This document shows, piece by piece, positions 22,702 through 31,835 of a stretch of 64,000 nucleotides of DNA. The stretch comes from CAYRQP01 sp964426545 (GTDB lineage Bacteria; Fermentibacterota; Fermentibacteria; Fermentibacterales; JCC-6), in assembly GCA_964426545.1 (NCBI GenBank), contig CAYRQP010000004.1, forward strand, positions 62,001 to 126,000, read 5' to 3'. The translations under genes were made by a program, and so were the position numbers. The notes beneath the pieces are model-generated. The model did not search any database, was not told the origin of the DNA, and was given only the letters and a program-made list of their open reading frames with translations. The first letter of the stretch is position 1. Every line of letters begins with the position of its first letter.

Positions 22702-24543
22702 CTATATCAACAGTACTTTCTCTGCGGCACGGAACTTCCCGGCTCTCATACCGCATATATAAACTCCCGCAGCCAAGTCATCAATCACAAGAGAGTAAAT
22801 CCCTGCACTGAAGGTCTCATCTGCACAGGTAAAGACAGTTCTTCCGGATAAGTCATAGATGGAAATTTCGACATGGCTTTCAACCGGAATACAGAATGAG
22901 AGAGAAAAGGTTCCTATTGCCGGATTCGGAAAGACAGGGTCGAGAGAATACCCCGGTACTGCAGTATTGACATTATGGACATCCGTGTACGGAAACCACT
23001 CGACTTTCAGCATATTAAGAACAGGGGATGAATAGGGAACAGATGTCTGCAGATTCACTCGGTACTGAAAAAAGCGAACGAATGGATCGAGATAATCAGA
23101 GAGAGCCGTACCCGATACATCTATCGAATCCGACCAGTCGCCCAAGCTCGCATGGTCATCCGAAGCCCGCACCTGAACTGTTATGCCGGTTGAATCAGGT
23201 AGAAAGGAGTTCCAGGTGATACTCCCCCAGTCGGTCTGATTCATGCCTATGTTCAGAATAGTCGATTCAAGGTATCCGGACGTGGGGTGTCCGTAAACTT
23301 CCCACCATGCTATCTCGTCTTCAAGAAAGGAAGTGCAGATCACATCAAGACAGCCGCTCGAATTCAGATCTGTAGCGGCAACAGAATAGGCATTGTCGAA
23401 ATAGTCTATATAGTGTTCATCCCACGACATTCCGGTTCCGTCTTCATTTTCCCACCATGCGACTTCATCGCCGGAAACTGCTGCGCCGATGATATCCAGG
23501 TCCCCGTCACCTTCTATGTCTGCTGCGCAGACCGAATACACTCCATCGAAACCCCAGTCGACAGAATGTTCCTGCCAGTTTGTCCCCGTGCCGTCAGTGT
23601 TTTCCCACCAGATTATATCGCTGTCATCATTGGATGCTCCCAGCACATCCATATACCCGTTACCGTTGATATCGCAGGGGAAAGCACTTATGGCATCTGT
23701 GAGAGAATCCGTAATCATGTGTTCAGTCCAGACTGTTCCAATGCCGTCATCGTTTTCCCACCAGTGTATTGCATCTGCATATCTTCCGGCGGCGATCACA
23801 TCAAAATCTCCATCTCCGTCAATATCAGCTGATCGCACGGAATTAACCCCGTTGAACATGGATTCGACATTTGTTTCCGTCCAGGAAGTTCCCGAACCGT
23901 CATTGTTCTTCCACCATGTAATGTCGTTGAGCATTGCTGCTGCACCGACTATATCCATATATCCGTCCCCATCGATATCAGCAGTACAGGCACTATGTGC
24001 ACCATCGAAACTCTGCATATTCACCAAGTGTTCATCCCATGATGTTCCGGTCCCATCTTCATTTTCGAACCAGCATATTTCATCAGAAGAATAAGCAGAA
24101 CCGACGACATCCATATCACCGTCTCCATCTATATCGGCAGGGTCAGCAGTCTTTGCCCCGCTGAAGTTGATTTCTACTTCGTGTTCAGTCCAAACCGTAC
24201 CAGTACCGTCCATATTCTCGAACCAGAGAATATCGCCTGATTGATTGTATGCACAGATTATGTCGAAATCACCGTCTCCGTCGATATCCGCAGTGCTTAC
24301 ATAATAAGGATTCGACTGCCCTATTGTAAATATCTCAGGCGACTCGATAACTTCGGCAGTAAGGAGAATACTTCCTTGAACGGCAGTATATTCAATGGCA
24401 TCTGATATGTTGAAAGTATAGAACCAGTGATTGGCGGGACCGGGAACACCGCTGCCGCCTGACCAGTCAGTTTGTGTTTCATTGAAAGCAGTTGAGGTCT
24501 GATAAGAAAGAAGCAGAACAAGAAATGATATTAAGTATTTCAA
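22702..24543 (-). CDS. FG-GAP/VCBS-repeat exported protein with T9SS-type tail
   Basis: 613 residues, TTG start at 24543 with AAGGAG at good distance. Signal peptide 1-19. About eight repeats of ~47 residues follow, each with a DIDGDGD calcium loop and a WWENxDGTGxxWxEH segment, giving integrin-like propeller blades. Residues 400-520 form an immunoglobulin-like or fibronectin-like region. The tail reads DPVFPNPAIGTFSLSF, ISIYDLSGRTV, AGVYICGMRAGKFRAAEKVLLI. This is an intact relative of the broken gene at 2013-2757. Likely cell-surface adhesion or binding. Confidence 0.85.
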   Translation of the reverse strand: MKYLISFLVLLLSYQTSTAFNETQTDWSGGSGVPGPANHWFYTFNISDAIEYTAVQGSILLTAEVIESPEIFTIGQSNPYYVSTADIDGDGDFDIICAYNQSGDILWFENMDGTGTVWTEHEVEINFSGAKTADPADIDGDGDMDVVGSAYSSDEICWFENEDGTGTSWDEHLVNMQSFDGAHSACTADIDGDGYMDIVGAAAMLNDITWWKNNDGSGTSWTETNVESMFNGVNSVRSADIDGDGDFDVIAAGRYADAIHWWENDDGIGTVWTEHMITDSLTDAISAFPCDINGNGYMDVLGASNDDSDIIWWENTDGTGTNWQEHSVDWGFDGVYSVCAADIEGDGDLDIIGAAVSGDEVAWWENEDGTGMSWDEHYIDYFDNAYSVAATDLNSSGCLDVICTSFLEDEIAWWEVYGHPTSGYLESTILNIGMNQTDWGSITWNSFLPDSTGITVQVRASDDHASLGDWSDSIDVSGTALSDYLDPFVRFFQYRVNLQTSVPYSSPVLNMLKVEWFPYTDVHNVNTAVPGYSLDPVFPNPAIGTFSLSFCIPVESHVEISIYDLSGRTVFTCADETFSAGIYSLVIDDLAAGVYICGMRAGKFRAAEKVLLI

Positions 24544-24681
24544 AGCAACTCCTTATGCAATTACAAACAATTTCATTACATAATAATATATTCCAAAACA
24601 GATAGAAATTGTCAACATTTAGTTAACCTTGATATAAAGAGAGAATTGACATATCTTAAAAATATATGAAAAGGGGAGATC

Positions 24682-25440
24682 ATGAAGAAATTAGTTTTAC
24701 TGCGGCACGGGGAAAGTTTGTGGAATAAGGATAACCGATTTACCGGCTGGACTGATGTGGGGCTTTCCGAGAAGGGGCTTTCTGAAGCATACGAAGCAGG
24801 AGTGCTTTTGCGGGAAGAGGGATACACATTCGATATAGCCTATACATCGGTTCTCAAGAGAGCGATACATACATTGTGGCCCGTGCTTACCGAACTGGAC
24901 CTGGCATGGATACCTGTCCGCCGTTCATGGCGTTTGAATGAAAAACATTATGGGGTGCTTCAGGGTTTGAATAAAGCAGAAACAGCGGAGAAAGAAGGAG
25001 CGGAGCAGGTGCTCCTTTGGCGAAGGGACTACAACACGCGACCACCTGCACTTGAGAAAGCAGACCCGCGATACCCTGGCAATGATCCGAAATACGCCGG
25101 TTTAAAGCCCGATGAGATTCCTGCGACTGAGTGTCTTAGGGATACGGTCAGCAGGTTTCTCCCATATTGGGAAGAATCAATTGCACCGGCTGTTCTATCC
25201 AGCAAAAAAGTTTTAATTTGTGCCCACGGAAACAGCCTTCGTGCATTGGTGAAACACCTCGACAATATCTCCGATGAAGAGATTACAGGTTTGAACATCC
25301 CGACGGGTATTCCATTGGTCTATGAACTCGATGATACTCTTAAACCCATTCGGCACTATTATCTCGGTGACCCCGAAGCAGCTAGAAAGGCGGCACAGGC
25401 AGTCGCGGATCAGGCACAAAAGGGAAAAGTTCCTCTTTAA
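24682..25440 (+). CDS. gpmA: 2,3-bisphosphoglycerate-dependent phosphoglycerate mutase
   Basis: 252 residues, full family length. The phosphohistidine motif LLRHGES is at residues 6-12 (His9), followed by NRFTGWTDVGLSEKG, RRSWRLNEKHYG and the second catalytic His in ICAHGNSLRALVKHLD. It interconverts 3- and 2-phosphoglycerate in glycolysis and gluconeogenesis. Strong SD (AGGGGAGA). Stands alone between accessory genes, with a non-essential-looking neighbourhood. Confidence 0.95.
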   Translation: MKKLVLLRHGESLWNKDNRFTGWTDVGLSEKGLSEAYEAGVLLREEGYTFDIAYTSVLKRAIHTLWPVLTELDLAWIPVRRSWRLNEKHYGVLQGLNKAETAEKEGAEQVLLWRRDYNTRPPALEKADPRYPGNDPKYAGLKPDEIPATECLRDTVSRFLPYWEESIAPAVLSSKKVLICAHGNSLRALVKHLDNISDEEITGLNIPTGIPLVYELDDTLKPIRHYYLGDPEAARKAAQAVADQAQKGKVPL

Positions 25441-25521
25441 TACTTCAAAGGTACTGTCCTGTTCCGTGCGGATACAGGAAGCATCACATAATATATCTGC
25501 CGCAGAAAAGCCATGAATGCC

Positions 25522-25540
25522 AAAAGTGCCAGGCACTTTT
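25522..25540. repeat. Palindromic intergenic repeat, AAAAGTGCC type
   Basis: AAAAGTGCC-A-GGCACTTTT is a perfect 19-bp palindrome. Same architecture as the 18582 element (8-9 bp arms around a single A). It sits just upstream of the toxin promoter. Confidence 0.6.
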
Positions 25541-25547
25541 TGAACCG

Positions 25548-25576
25548 TTGACATGTACATACATTAAATGTACATT
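25548..25576 (+). promoter_or_regulatory. Promoter and double operator of the BrnTA-like operon
   Basis: TTGACA (25548-25553), 17-bp spacer, TACATT (25571-25576). Two copies of the 8-bp palindrome ATGTACAT (25553-25560, 25568-25575) overlap the -35 and -10, as expected for toxin-antitoxin autorepression. Confidence 0.65.
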
Positions 25577-25582
25577 AGGGTC

Positions 25583-25840
25583 ATGAAATATGAATGGGAT
25601 CCTGATGAGAATGAATGGCTCAAAAGAGAAAGAAACATCTCTTTCGAACAGACAATATTTCATCTGTCTCAGGGAAATGTCTGGAAAATTGCAGACCATC
25701 CCAATCAGGAGGATTATCATGGGCAGCGAATATACTTTGTAGTGGTAGATGGCTATGTCTATATGGTTCCGCATATTATACAAGATGAGTATATCTTCCT
25801 GAAAACAGTTATTCCGGCAGAGCAGCAACAGCATTTTTAA
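25583..25840 (+). CDS. BrnT-like toxin
   Basis: 85 residues from the ATG at 25583; the longer frame starts inside the operator. MKYEWDPDENEWLKRERNISFEQ matches the start of BrnT toxins (KFEWDxxKNxxNxxKHGISFEEA). BrnT is a RelE-fold ribonuclease that blocks translation. It carries some changes from the family (an RIYFVVVDG strand instead of RxxxxG), so activity is likely but not sure. First gene of a two-gene operon, 18 bp before its antitoxin. Confidence 0.75.
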   Translation: MKYEWDPDENEWLKRERNISFEQTIFHLSQGNVWKIADHPNQEDYHGQRIYFVVVDGYVYMVPHIIQDEYIFLKTVIPAEQQQHF

Positions 25841-25858
25841 GAAAGAACAGGGTGAACA

Positions 25859-26134
25859 ATGATTAAATACAGCAAAGAAGAGCAGTATCTGCACGATGCA
25901 CTTGAAAACGGCATGATGGAGCTGTCTGCCCCGTCAGAAACGGAAATACATGAGATAAGAGAAGCAGCCCGAAGTACCTTCAAGAAAGACAAGCGAATTA
26001 CAATCAGGCTCTATGACCATGACTACATAGGAATACAGAAAAAAGCAATGGAAATGGGGATTCCCTACCAGACTCTTATATCAGGGATTATCCATCGCTA
26101 TGTCGAAGGAGAACTGGTCTCAAAATCCGGCTAA
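25859..26134 (+). CDS. BrnA/CopG-like antitoxin
   Basis: 91 residues. An acidic, helical N-terminus (toxin-binding) precedes a C-terminal ribbon-helix-helix motif KDKRITIRLYDHDYIGIQKKAMEMGIPYQTLISGIIHRYVEG (about 41-83). Toxin-first order and C-terminal RHH are the arrangement of BrnTA. Probably dimerises and represses via the ATGTACAT boxes. Confidence 0.8.
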   Translation: MIKYSKEEQYLHDALENGMMELSAPSETEIHEIREAARSTFKKDKRITIRLYDHDYIGIQKKAMEMGIPYQTLISGIIHRYVEGELVSKSG

Positions 26135-26166
26135 CATCAGCATATGATACGGAGTCGAAATATTCT

Positions 26167-26805
26167 TTACTTACCCTGCACACTCAGAAAATAAGCCGCA
26201 AACATAATACTGCCGTCTGCTGCCATATGGCTGATAATCGACAGAATGAGCCCTCCGTAGCTTTGCCGTAACTGCCGCCACAGCCATCCGGTAAGGACCA
26301 GAATACAGAAGGAAAGAACAATGAATCCCGGCTCAAGGAACCAGACCAGTACGAGAATGTGATATCCGGCAAATAGAAAGTCGGTCATTATCAGTTTGCG
26401 GCTGCTGCTTCCGAGTCTGCCCCGCCAGAAGATCTCCTCGAAAAACGGATTTACAAAAGTGTGATAAAGGATGAAAGCAAGCCATGGCCAGCCGGCTAGT
26501 CCAAAGCGGGATAAAACTGGATTCATCGAGCCCGCGCTTATCCCTGCGATTGGAGCCAGCAGATAGAGAACAACCCCGCCGGACAGCCCGAAAACAATGA
26601 CAGCAAGAGCAGGACCCCATCGCAGTCCGGCAAATATTCCAGACAGGAACGGGCGGCTTTTCGGGTGCAGCATGACGCAGAGAATTAAACCATGATATAT
26701 GGCAAAAGCCAGCCATGCGCTGTTGAAAATATAAAGACCGACAACCATGGACAGATAGGCAGTCGACGCAAGATACAGAGTTTTGATAAGGCGCTCCCTC
26801 AACAC
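26167..26805 (-). CDS. CPBP-family intramembrane metalloprotease
   Basis: 212 residues, GTG start, six or seven hydrophobic helices. The CPBP/Abi motifs are present in order: FFEEIFWRG (EExxxR, about 118-126), FAGYHIL (FxxxH) and SHMAADGS near the C-terminus. Such proteases (Rce1-related) cleave within or near the membrane; roles include bacteriocin self-immunity and signalling. No bacteriocin gene is visible nearby. Single gene. Confidence 0.85.
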   Translation of the reverse strand: MLRERLIKTLYLASTAYLSMVVGLYIFNSAWLAFAIYHGLILCVMLHPKSRPFLSGIFAGLRWGPALAVIVFGLSGGVVLYLLAPIAGISAGSMNPVLSRFGLAGWPWLAFILYHTFVNPFFEEIFWRGRLGSSSRKLIMTDFLFAGYHILVLVWFLEPGFIVLSFCILVLTGWLWRQLRQSYGGLILSIISHMAADGSIMFAAYFLSVQGK

Positions 26806-26944
26806 ATTGGAGACTTGGATATGTATCTCAATATACTACTATTGTGTAGAATCCTGCATGTAGCACATGCCATATCCAGACCGGATCAGCAGAAAGAAGA
26901 AAACAATATCTGTTACTATTTTGGCACAGACAGGTGTTAAAAAA

Positions 26945-26974
26945 TTGACACTTCGTGAACAGCGTTAGTATTAT
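26945..26974 (+). promoter_or_regulatory. Possible promoter for the 27052 gene
   Basis: TTGACA (26945-26950) and TATTAT (26969-26974) are 18 bp apart, about 75 nt upstream of the gene start. The rest of the 26806-27051 gap shows nothing recognisable. Confidence 0.4.
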
Positions 26975-27051
26975 AGGTGATTTATTATCTATTTATACTG
27001 TATTCATGCTGGCAGGTGTTATGCTTCCTTTAAGTTGAAGGGAGGTGAATC

Positions 27052-27756
27052 ATGAAAAAGTTTATAGTAATGCTTCTCCTGCTTGTATTTGTACTGGGAA
27101 CTGCAGTAGCAGAAGTTCTCTTCTATGATGACTTCAGCGATGGGAATGCTGATGACTGGTTTGAAGATCCTACAGGTGCGGTTTACGAAGTAGTCGGTCA
27201 ACAGTATTGCCAGACTCTCGGGCATAAAATAGAAGACGGCATGTGGGCTGCTTCTTTCAATGCTGATCTTGGTAGTTATATGAGTACACCTGACTACAGC
27301 ATACTTGTAGAAGTCACAATCTATGACGGAGCTTCATGGGTGGCAGTAAGATTCTCATATGACGATTGGACAGGATATGGACTCCGGGTCAAGCCGGCTT
27401 CCAATGAAATCAGCATTTGCCGGTTCGATTATCCGCATTCTCCGTCTGAAACACTGGGAAGTGAATACATGGGTCTGTCCTACGGAAACCCCTATTGGAT
27501 CCGCATGGAAGTTGACGGCAGTGAGATTATGACAAAAGTCTGGACGGGTACTGTCTATGATGAACCGGAAGAATGGCTCATAAGTGCAACAGACACCAAC
27601 TATGATAACTCCGGGAGAATAGCTCTTGGCAGTAGTGCAGGGGATTTCGGCACTTTTCATACAGAATACAACATAGTAGAAGTTACCGACACCGGATCAA
27701 CTGCTCTCGAACGCTCTACATGGGGCGAAATCAAGACATCCGGCACAGGTATATGA
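27052..27756 (+). CDS. Exported concanavalin-like protein with C-terminal STWGEIK motif
   Basis: 234 residues, very strong SD (AAGGGAGGTG). Signal peptide 1-20. Residues 21-210 look like a LamG/glycosyl-hydrolase-16-like jelly roll (LFYDDFSDGNADDWFE, then WVAVRFSYDDWTGYGLRVK and NPYWIRMEVDGSEIMTKVWTG, NSGRIALGSSAGDFG), common in sugar-binding exported proteins. No catalytic ExDxE motif was found. It ends TALERSTWGEIKTSGTGI, matching the C-terminus at 19558-20139. Substrate unknown. Confidence 0.75.
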   Translation: MKKFIVMLLLLVFVLGTAVAEVLFYDDFSDGNADDWFEDPTGAVYEVVGQQYCQTLGHKIEDGMWAASFNADLGSYMSTPDYSILVEVTIYDGASWVAVRFSYDDWTGYGLRVKPASNEISICRFDYPHSPSETLGSEYMGLSYGNPYWIRMEVDGSEIMTKVWTGTVYDEPEEWLISATDTNYDNSGRIALGSSAGDFGTFHTEYNIVEVTDTGSTALERSTWGEIKTSGTGI

Positions 27757-27773
27757 CATGGGAAGCAACAGTC

Positions 27774-27806
27774 GCCCTCTCAGTCTCTAAAGAGATATGA
27801 GAGGGC
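27774..27806 (+). terminator. Terminator-like hairpin
   Basis: GCCCTCTCA (27774-27782) pairs with TGAGAGGGC (27798-27806), and an inner TCTCT/AGAGA pair extends the stem. It starts 17 bp after the 27052 gene. There is no strong T-run after it, so termination efficiency is uncertain. Confidence 0.5.
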
Positions 27807-27943
27807 AACTTCAATTATCAGGGAAGGGTGCTCCGGAAGGTGTGATGACTGCTGTGTCCCGCACCTATTTACGAAGTGCATGTTTGATTACAGGTTCGAG
27901 CCATGATTGATGTCTCTGATAATGAATCTAATATCAGGGTGTT

Positions 27944-28761
27944 TCAACTGAAATACACGGAATATTTCATCTGCAAAGGCCTATCTAAGGTTGTTATGCC
28001 GTTGAAATCTAGAATAACCTCTCGAAAAGCGCTTAATCCGGTGAGAATTCTCTTGGCAAGTGACCTGCTGTGAAGTGACTCTGAACATAAGACAAGAAGA
28101 ATCTCAGACCTCTCAAAACTATAATCATATTCTTCCGGAGAAAATGAGTGAAAGATTTCTGTAAGGTCGGTCCTGCTTCTCCTGGAAATTGTGAACTTCA
28201 CAAATGTACCTTTTGTCCTTTTTCTTACTAAGTAATACGCTCTCTGATTCATTGTCGAATTCAATCCCCACAGCATTAGCTGATAGATGAAAGACATCCC
28301 ACATTTGGATGTAAAGAAAAGACCCTTTCCGGAATGCAGCTCCGGCATAGTAGTTATCCAGTGATACAGGGAATCAGAGAGTGCCGGCTGCTGAAAGTCA
28401 GCACCGCCTATGTACTTGGAGTCGAATTGAGTCTGGATTCTTTCACCGAGGGTATCGTGCAGGAACATATTCTCACACGAGTCCATATGTGCCCAGTCGA
28501 ATCCCACTCCGTTTTCCCATCCATCCTGTATGGAACGGTACAGGAGCAGAATGGGGAAGTTAAAAGCCTCTCTGAGCGAATCGCTCAAATCCACACTTGT
28601 GACAGCGTCGTATGCAGATTGGCGAATTCCAGATGTTCTTCGGTTGTGGCTGCATTGATCTTGATGCCTGTTGCAACGGTTACAACATCACTTCCTCCTG
28701 CAGCAAGAAAAATCAAAGTGAACACAGAACACAAGAAGTTCATACAGTAATTATTTTTCAT
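27944..28761 (-). pseudogene. Frameshifted exported protein of unknown function
   Basis: A start with strong SD (AAGGAG) at 28761 gives a signal peptide (MNFLCSVFTLIFLAAGGSD) and VATGIKINAATTEEHLEF before stopping near 28590. One frame over, starting within the same stretch (IRQSAYDAVTSVDLSDSLREAF), a frame runs to 27944. A single frameshift near 28640 would fuse the two into a 270-residue exported protein. The remainder has no recognised motif. It may be a true recent pseudogene or an assembly error. Confidence 0.5.
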
Positions 28762-29006
28762 ATTTTTCTCCTTGTCTTAAGTATTTCCTAGAGTAAGTTG
28801 TTAACAGGATATGAGTGTAGCGTAACAGGATGGAACAGTTTTGGCAAAATCCACGGTCCCTTTGTTTCTTTTAATGATAAAAACAGAATCTTCGTTTTTG
28901 GATGTCAATATACAACAATCCTATTTCAACCTTTGGGGTTCATGTCCAAAGCAGAAAAACGACCTTCAGCACATTACGGTCTTTCTCTGATAAAATCGAG
29001 TTCTTT
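28762..29006. other. Intergenic region, no gene recognised
   Basis: About 245 bp between the broken exported gene and the PilZ gene end. The open frame at 28798-29034 on the plus strand has no ribosome site or family resemblance, so I do not call it. Confidence 0.5.
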
Positions 29007-30416
29007 CTATTTAAGTCCGCAGCTGGCGAGGTGAATTCTAATAAGATGGTCGAGTCCGGACGCAAAATCACTGATGCTGACCGAAGCAATCCGTGTGCCC
29101 AATAGAGATATGTGCTTGCGCCGCCTTGCCCATTCTTCGAGGAGCTTGTCTTCTATATGGGCATCGATGATACGGCGCTGGATGTCTTCTTTATCCGGGT
29201 CGATTAAATAGTCCGTATTCAGGACACGGTCTGCAATAGCCATTGCAAATACAACGCTTGTGAAATCCGACTCTTCCAGTTCGCGCTGCCAAGTGCTGAC
29301 AGCATTACCGATGCGTCCCATTACCTGTGCGTTCCAGAAGACTTCACGAATGTAGCCGAATTCACTTGCATCGAACTTCGGGGAAGCCATCAAATCCACA
29401 GTTCCATGGACCATCATGTGCATGTTATGCGGCTGGTAGAGGTTATGTTCAGTAAGGTTTAGGCGGTGCGGGTCTGTGTTCATGAGTACTGCGTACCGCA
29501 TGCGGTTGATAACCTGCCTGTAATCGAACTCGATTATTTCAGCAAATTCATTGTAGCGGGGGAGTTTCTGTAGACGGCTATCTATCTCCCGCCACACATC
29601 TGCCGTGAAGTTGAAGTAATCGAGAGAAGAACCTGTTAGAGTGGGAGTATCGATGGTTTCCTCCTTAAAGGGAAGCAGAAGCAGTTGGTCGAGAAGTTCA
29701 ATACTTCCTTTTTCGTCTGCGATATCATCCAACAGTACTGTATACATGCCGCCGAGGTGCTTAATTATCAGGACAGGCTCACGTAATTTCTCCGGCACTG
29801 AGTTAAGAGTTGTCAGGATAAGTGCTTCATATATCCATCTCCAGAGAAACGAATTACGGTCACCGTGAGATGCGTAGTCTGTCACAAAGGAATTCAGTTC
29901 ATCAGGAAGCGAAATGTGCTGAATATCAGCTATCGCAGAAGCTGAATCCAGTTTATTCTGCAGGGTGTGGAGACGCGACAGAACAGATTCACGCTCCAGG
30001 GCAGTTTTTACCATGTCGCCGATATACTTACGCCCATGGAAGGTGACTTCGGTGAACTTGGCACCGAATCCGGGAGGGGGATAACCTTCGTCTGCGTTTT
30101 CATTCCTCCAGATGACATACACTTCTCCCTGAAGCATTTCCCGCCCGGTTAGAGACTGCAGTTTAACAGTGCACATTGTTCCGAGAGGAGGAGGAGTATT
30201 TGCCAAAACGAAGATTCCGCCTTCAGAGAGGTTGAGAGATACTGTACTGATTACGGGATGCCCCGGCACAAGGAGTTGAGTAGGCATGGATATATCGACG
30301 CGGTCGTTAAAGCGGCGTCCTAATTCATAGTTTGAAGGGTCTTTATACTTTTTTCCAGATTGATTTTCGGATTTATTGATAACTGCTTCTACTTCCTTGC
30401 GCGGGAGAGTCCGCAA
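29007..30416 (-). CDS. PilZ-domain c-di-GMP effector protein
   Basis: 469 residues, TTG start directly after the previous stop (TAATTG), so translationally coupled. Residues 33-135 are a PilZ domain: Arg34, Arg35 and Arg39 (RRFNDR) plus N62-L-S64-E-G-G67, the two c-di-GMP-binding motifs. A DAAL-like PilZ strand GEVYVIWRNENADEGYPPPGFGAKFTE follows. The rest (150-469) is a helical domain I do not recognise; it has no obvious HD, GGDEF or EAL motif. Likely a c-di-GMP receptor controlling motility or surface polymer. Last gene of an operon with adenosine deaminase. Confidence 0.82.
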   Translation of the reverse strand: MRTLPRKEVEAVINKSENQSGKKYKDPSNYELGRRFNDRVDISMPTQLLVPGHPVISTVSLNLSEGGIFVLANTPPPLGTMCTVKLQSLTGREMLQGEVYVIWRNENADEGYPPPGFGAKFTEVTFHGRKYIGDMVKTALERESVLSRLHTLQNKLDSASAIADIQHISLPDELNSFVTDYASHGDRNSFLWRWIYEALILTTLNSVPEKLREPVLIIKHLGGMYTVLLDDIADEKGSIELLDQLLLLPFKEETIDTPTLTGSSLDYFNFTADVWREIDSRLQKLPRYNEFAEIIEFDYRQVINRMRYAVLMNTDPHRLNLTEHNLYQPHNMHMMVHGTVDLMASPKFDASEFGYIREVFWNAQVMGRIGNAVSTWQRELEESDFTSVVFAMAIADRVLNTDYLIDPDKEDIQRRIIDAHIEDKLLEEWARRRKHISLLGTRIASVSISDFASGLDHLIRIHLASCGLK

Positions 30417-30602
30417 TTAATTGTTTTCGTCACCATTGGAATTTCTCATTTCTCTTAGTTTGCGTCTGATGAGCCGGGTCTCTTCGGTAGATGCCAGGAC
30501 GAGAAATTTATGCATCTCATGAAGCCACTCCATCTTTTTTAGGGGGGATATTTTCATGAATCTACGCAGTCGCTCTTCATGAGTTTCCCATTCAAAAATC
30601 AT
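30417..30602 (-). CDS. Small conserved helical protein between ADA and PilZ
   Basis: 61 residues, strongly helical and charged (RLRRFMKISPLKKMEWLHEMHKFLVLASTEETRLIRRKLREMR). It overlaps the adenosine deaminase stop by 4 bp (ATGA) and ends exactly where the PilZ gene begins. I do not know its function; its fixed position suggests it connects the two neighbours. Confidence 0.6.
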   Translation of the reverse strand: MIFEWETHEERLRRFMKISPLKKMEWLHEMHKFLVLASTEETRLIRRKLREMRNSNGDENN

Positions 30603-31810
30603 ACGTCTTCTTCTACCACCTTCTCAAAGTAATCCATGCACCTGCGTACATATTTGCGCTTTTCATCATATCTTCCGGGGAAGAAGCTTCGCTTGAAGCC
30701 GTAGACGATGATGCTTTTCAGTTCATACAGAGACAGATCAAAAGAGCTTACTGCCTTATAGAGTTCATCGGTTACTGTTGTATTCGAGATAGTCCGGTTA
30801 TCCGTGCAGATGGCGACTGAGAGTTTTCGGTCCATCATTTCCCTGAACGGATGGCTTTCGAGTTTACGGTACTTAGGATGCGTCTGCTGATTGGATGTAA
30901 GGCAGACTTCGATTGTTATACGGCGGTCGGCTATATACTGGACAAGAGTTTCCACATATAGTTTCTTATTTTTGATTTCTTCTGAGGTTTTCGCTTCGGG
31001 ACTGAGAAGAGTGAGTCCGTGACCTATTCTGTCGGCATAAAGTTCGGTAATTGCCTGATTGATGCTTTCGGGGCCAAATGCTTCTCCTGCATGAACTGTC
31101 TTCTTCAGGAAATCCCGTTGAGCTCTTCTGAAAGCGACTTTGTGATCGATCGCAGGCCATCCTGATTCCGCTCCGGCAAGATCTATGCCTACAACAGGCA
31201 GTCCTTCTTCGAATCTTGCCTTTTGAACTGCTGATTCGAGTTCAATGGATGCCAGTCCAATAAGCCTTTTGGTGTCACTGTATTTATGCATATCCGAGAA
31301 CTTTTTATACCAGGTGGAAAATACAGGAAGGAAGTAACGCATGGCACATGCGATGATGGCATAATCGAATGGCGGTTCTGAACCATTTGTTACAGAATCA
31401 CGCGAATTGAATATTCTCTTTGCTTTTGCCAGTCCCCTGTTCACGGCACGAAGGCATCCTATGATATCCATTTCATCCGTTGCATGAAGCTGGGGGGCAA
31501 AGCGAACTTCGATGTATCGGACCCCTTCTTTCTGATTGTCTTCTGCAACTTCGAAGGCGATTTTCTCAAGTTGTTCGGGAGTCTGCATGACTGCTGTTGT
31601 ATAAGCAAAACCCTTGAGGTATTCATTAAGATCAGCATAGTTATCCTTGAAAACAGTTTCCCGCAAACCCGATTCTGTATATGCAGGGAGTTCGACTCCG
31701 CTGTCCTTCGCCAGTTCGATTAGAGTAGATAAACGCAACGAGCCGTCGAGATGTAGATGAAGATCATTCTTTGGCAGTTTTTCAATCAGTTCCCTTGTAA
31801 TTTTCGTCAT
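30599..31810 (-). CDS. add: Adenosine deaminase
   Basis: 403 residues from the ATG at 31810, chosen because it restores the usual start just before the zinc motif; longer frames run into the upstream gene. Zinc and catalytic motifs in order: HLHLDGS (His18, His20), GIDLAGAESG, VHAGEAFG, RIGHGL, CLTSNQQT and CTDNRT. It hydrolyses adenosine (or related nucleosides) to inosine plus ammonia in the cytosol for purine salvage. Distance of the AAGG site is long. The TSNQQT in place of TSNVQT is a minor change. Confidence 0.9.
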   Translation of the reverse strand: MTKITRELIEKLPKNDLHLHLDGSLRLSTLIELAKDSGVELPAYTESGLRETVFKDNYADLNEYLKGFAYTTAVMQTPEQLEKIAFEVAEDNQKEGVRYIEVRFAPQLHATDEMDIIGCLRAVNRGLAKAKRIFNSRDSVTNGSEPPFDYAIIACAMRYFLPVFSTWYKKFSDMHKYSDTKRLIGLASIELESAVQKARFEEGLPVVGIDLAGAESGWPAIDHKVAFRRAQRDFLKKTVHAGEAFGPESINQAITELYADRIGHGLTLLSPEAKTSEEIKNKKLYVETLVQYIADRRITIEVCLTSNQQTHPKYRKLESHPFREMMDRKLSVAICTDNRTISNTTVTDELYKAVSSFDLSLYELKSIIVYGFKRSFFPGRYDEKRKYVRRCMDYFEKVVEEDV

Positions 31811-31835
31811 GTGCTTAAGACATTTCCTTTCTAGA

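Noticed and set aside
23287..24164. Several plus-strand frames of up to 201 codons
   Set aside because: Shadows of the repetitive FG-GAP gene on the reverse strand; they share its repeat period.
24629..24657. Promoter before gpmA (TTGATA...TATCTT)
   Set aside because: Weak -10 and a competing TTGACA with wrong spacing; not reliable enough to list as a feature.
28798..29034. 78-codon plus-strand frame
   Set aside because: No ribosome-binding site, no recognisable domain, and partly antisense to the PilZ gene end.
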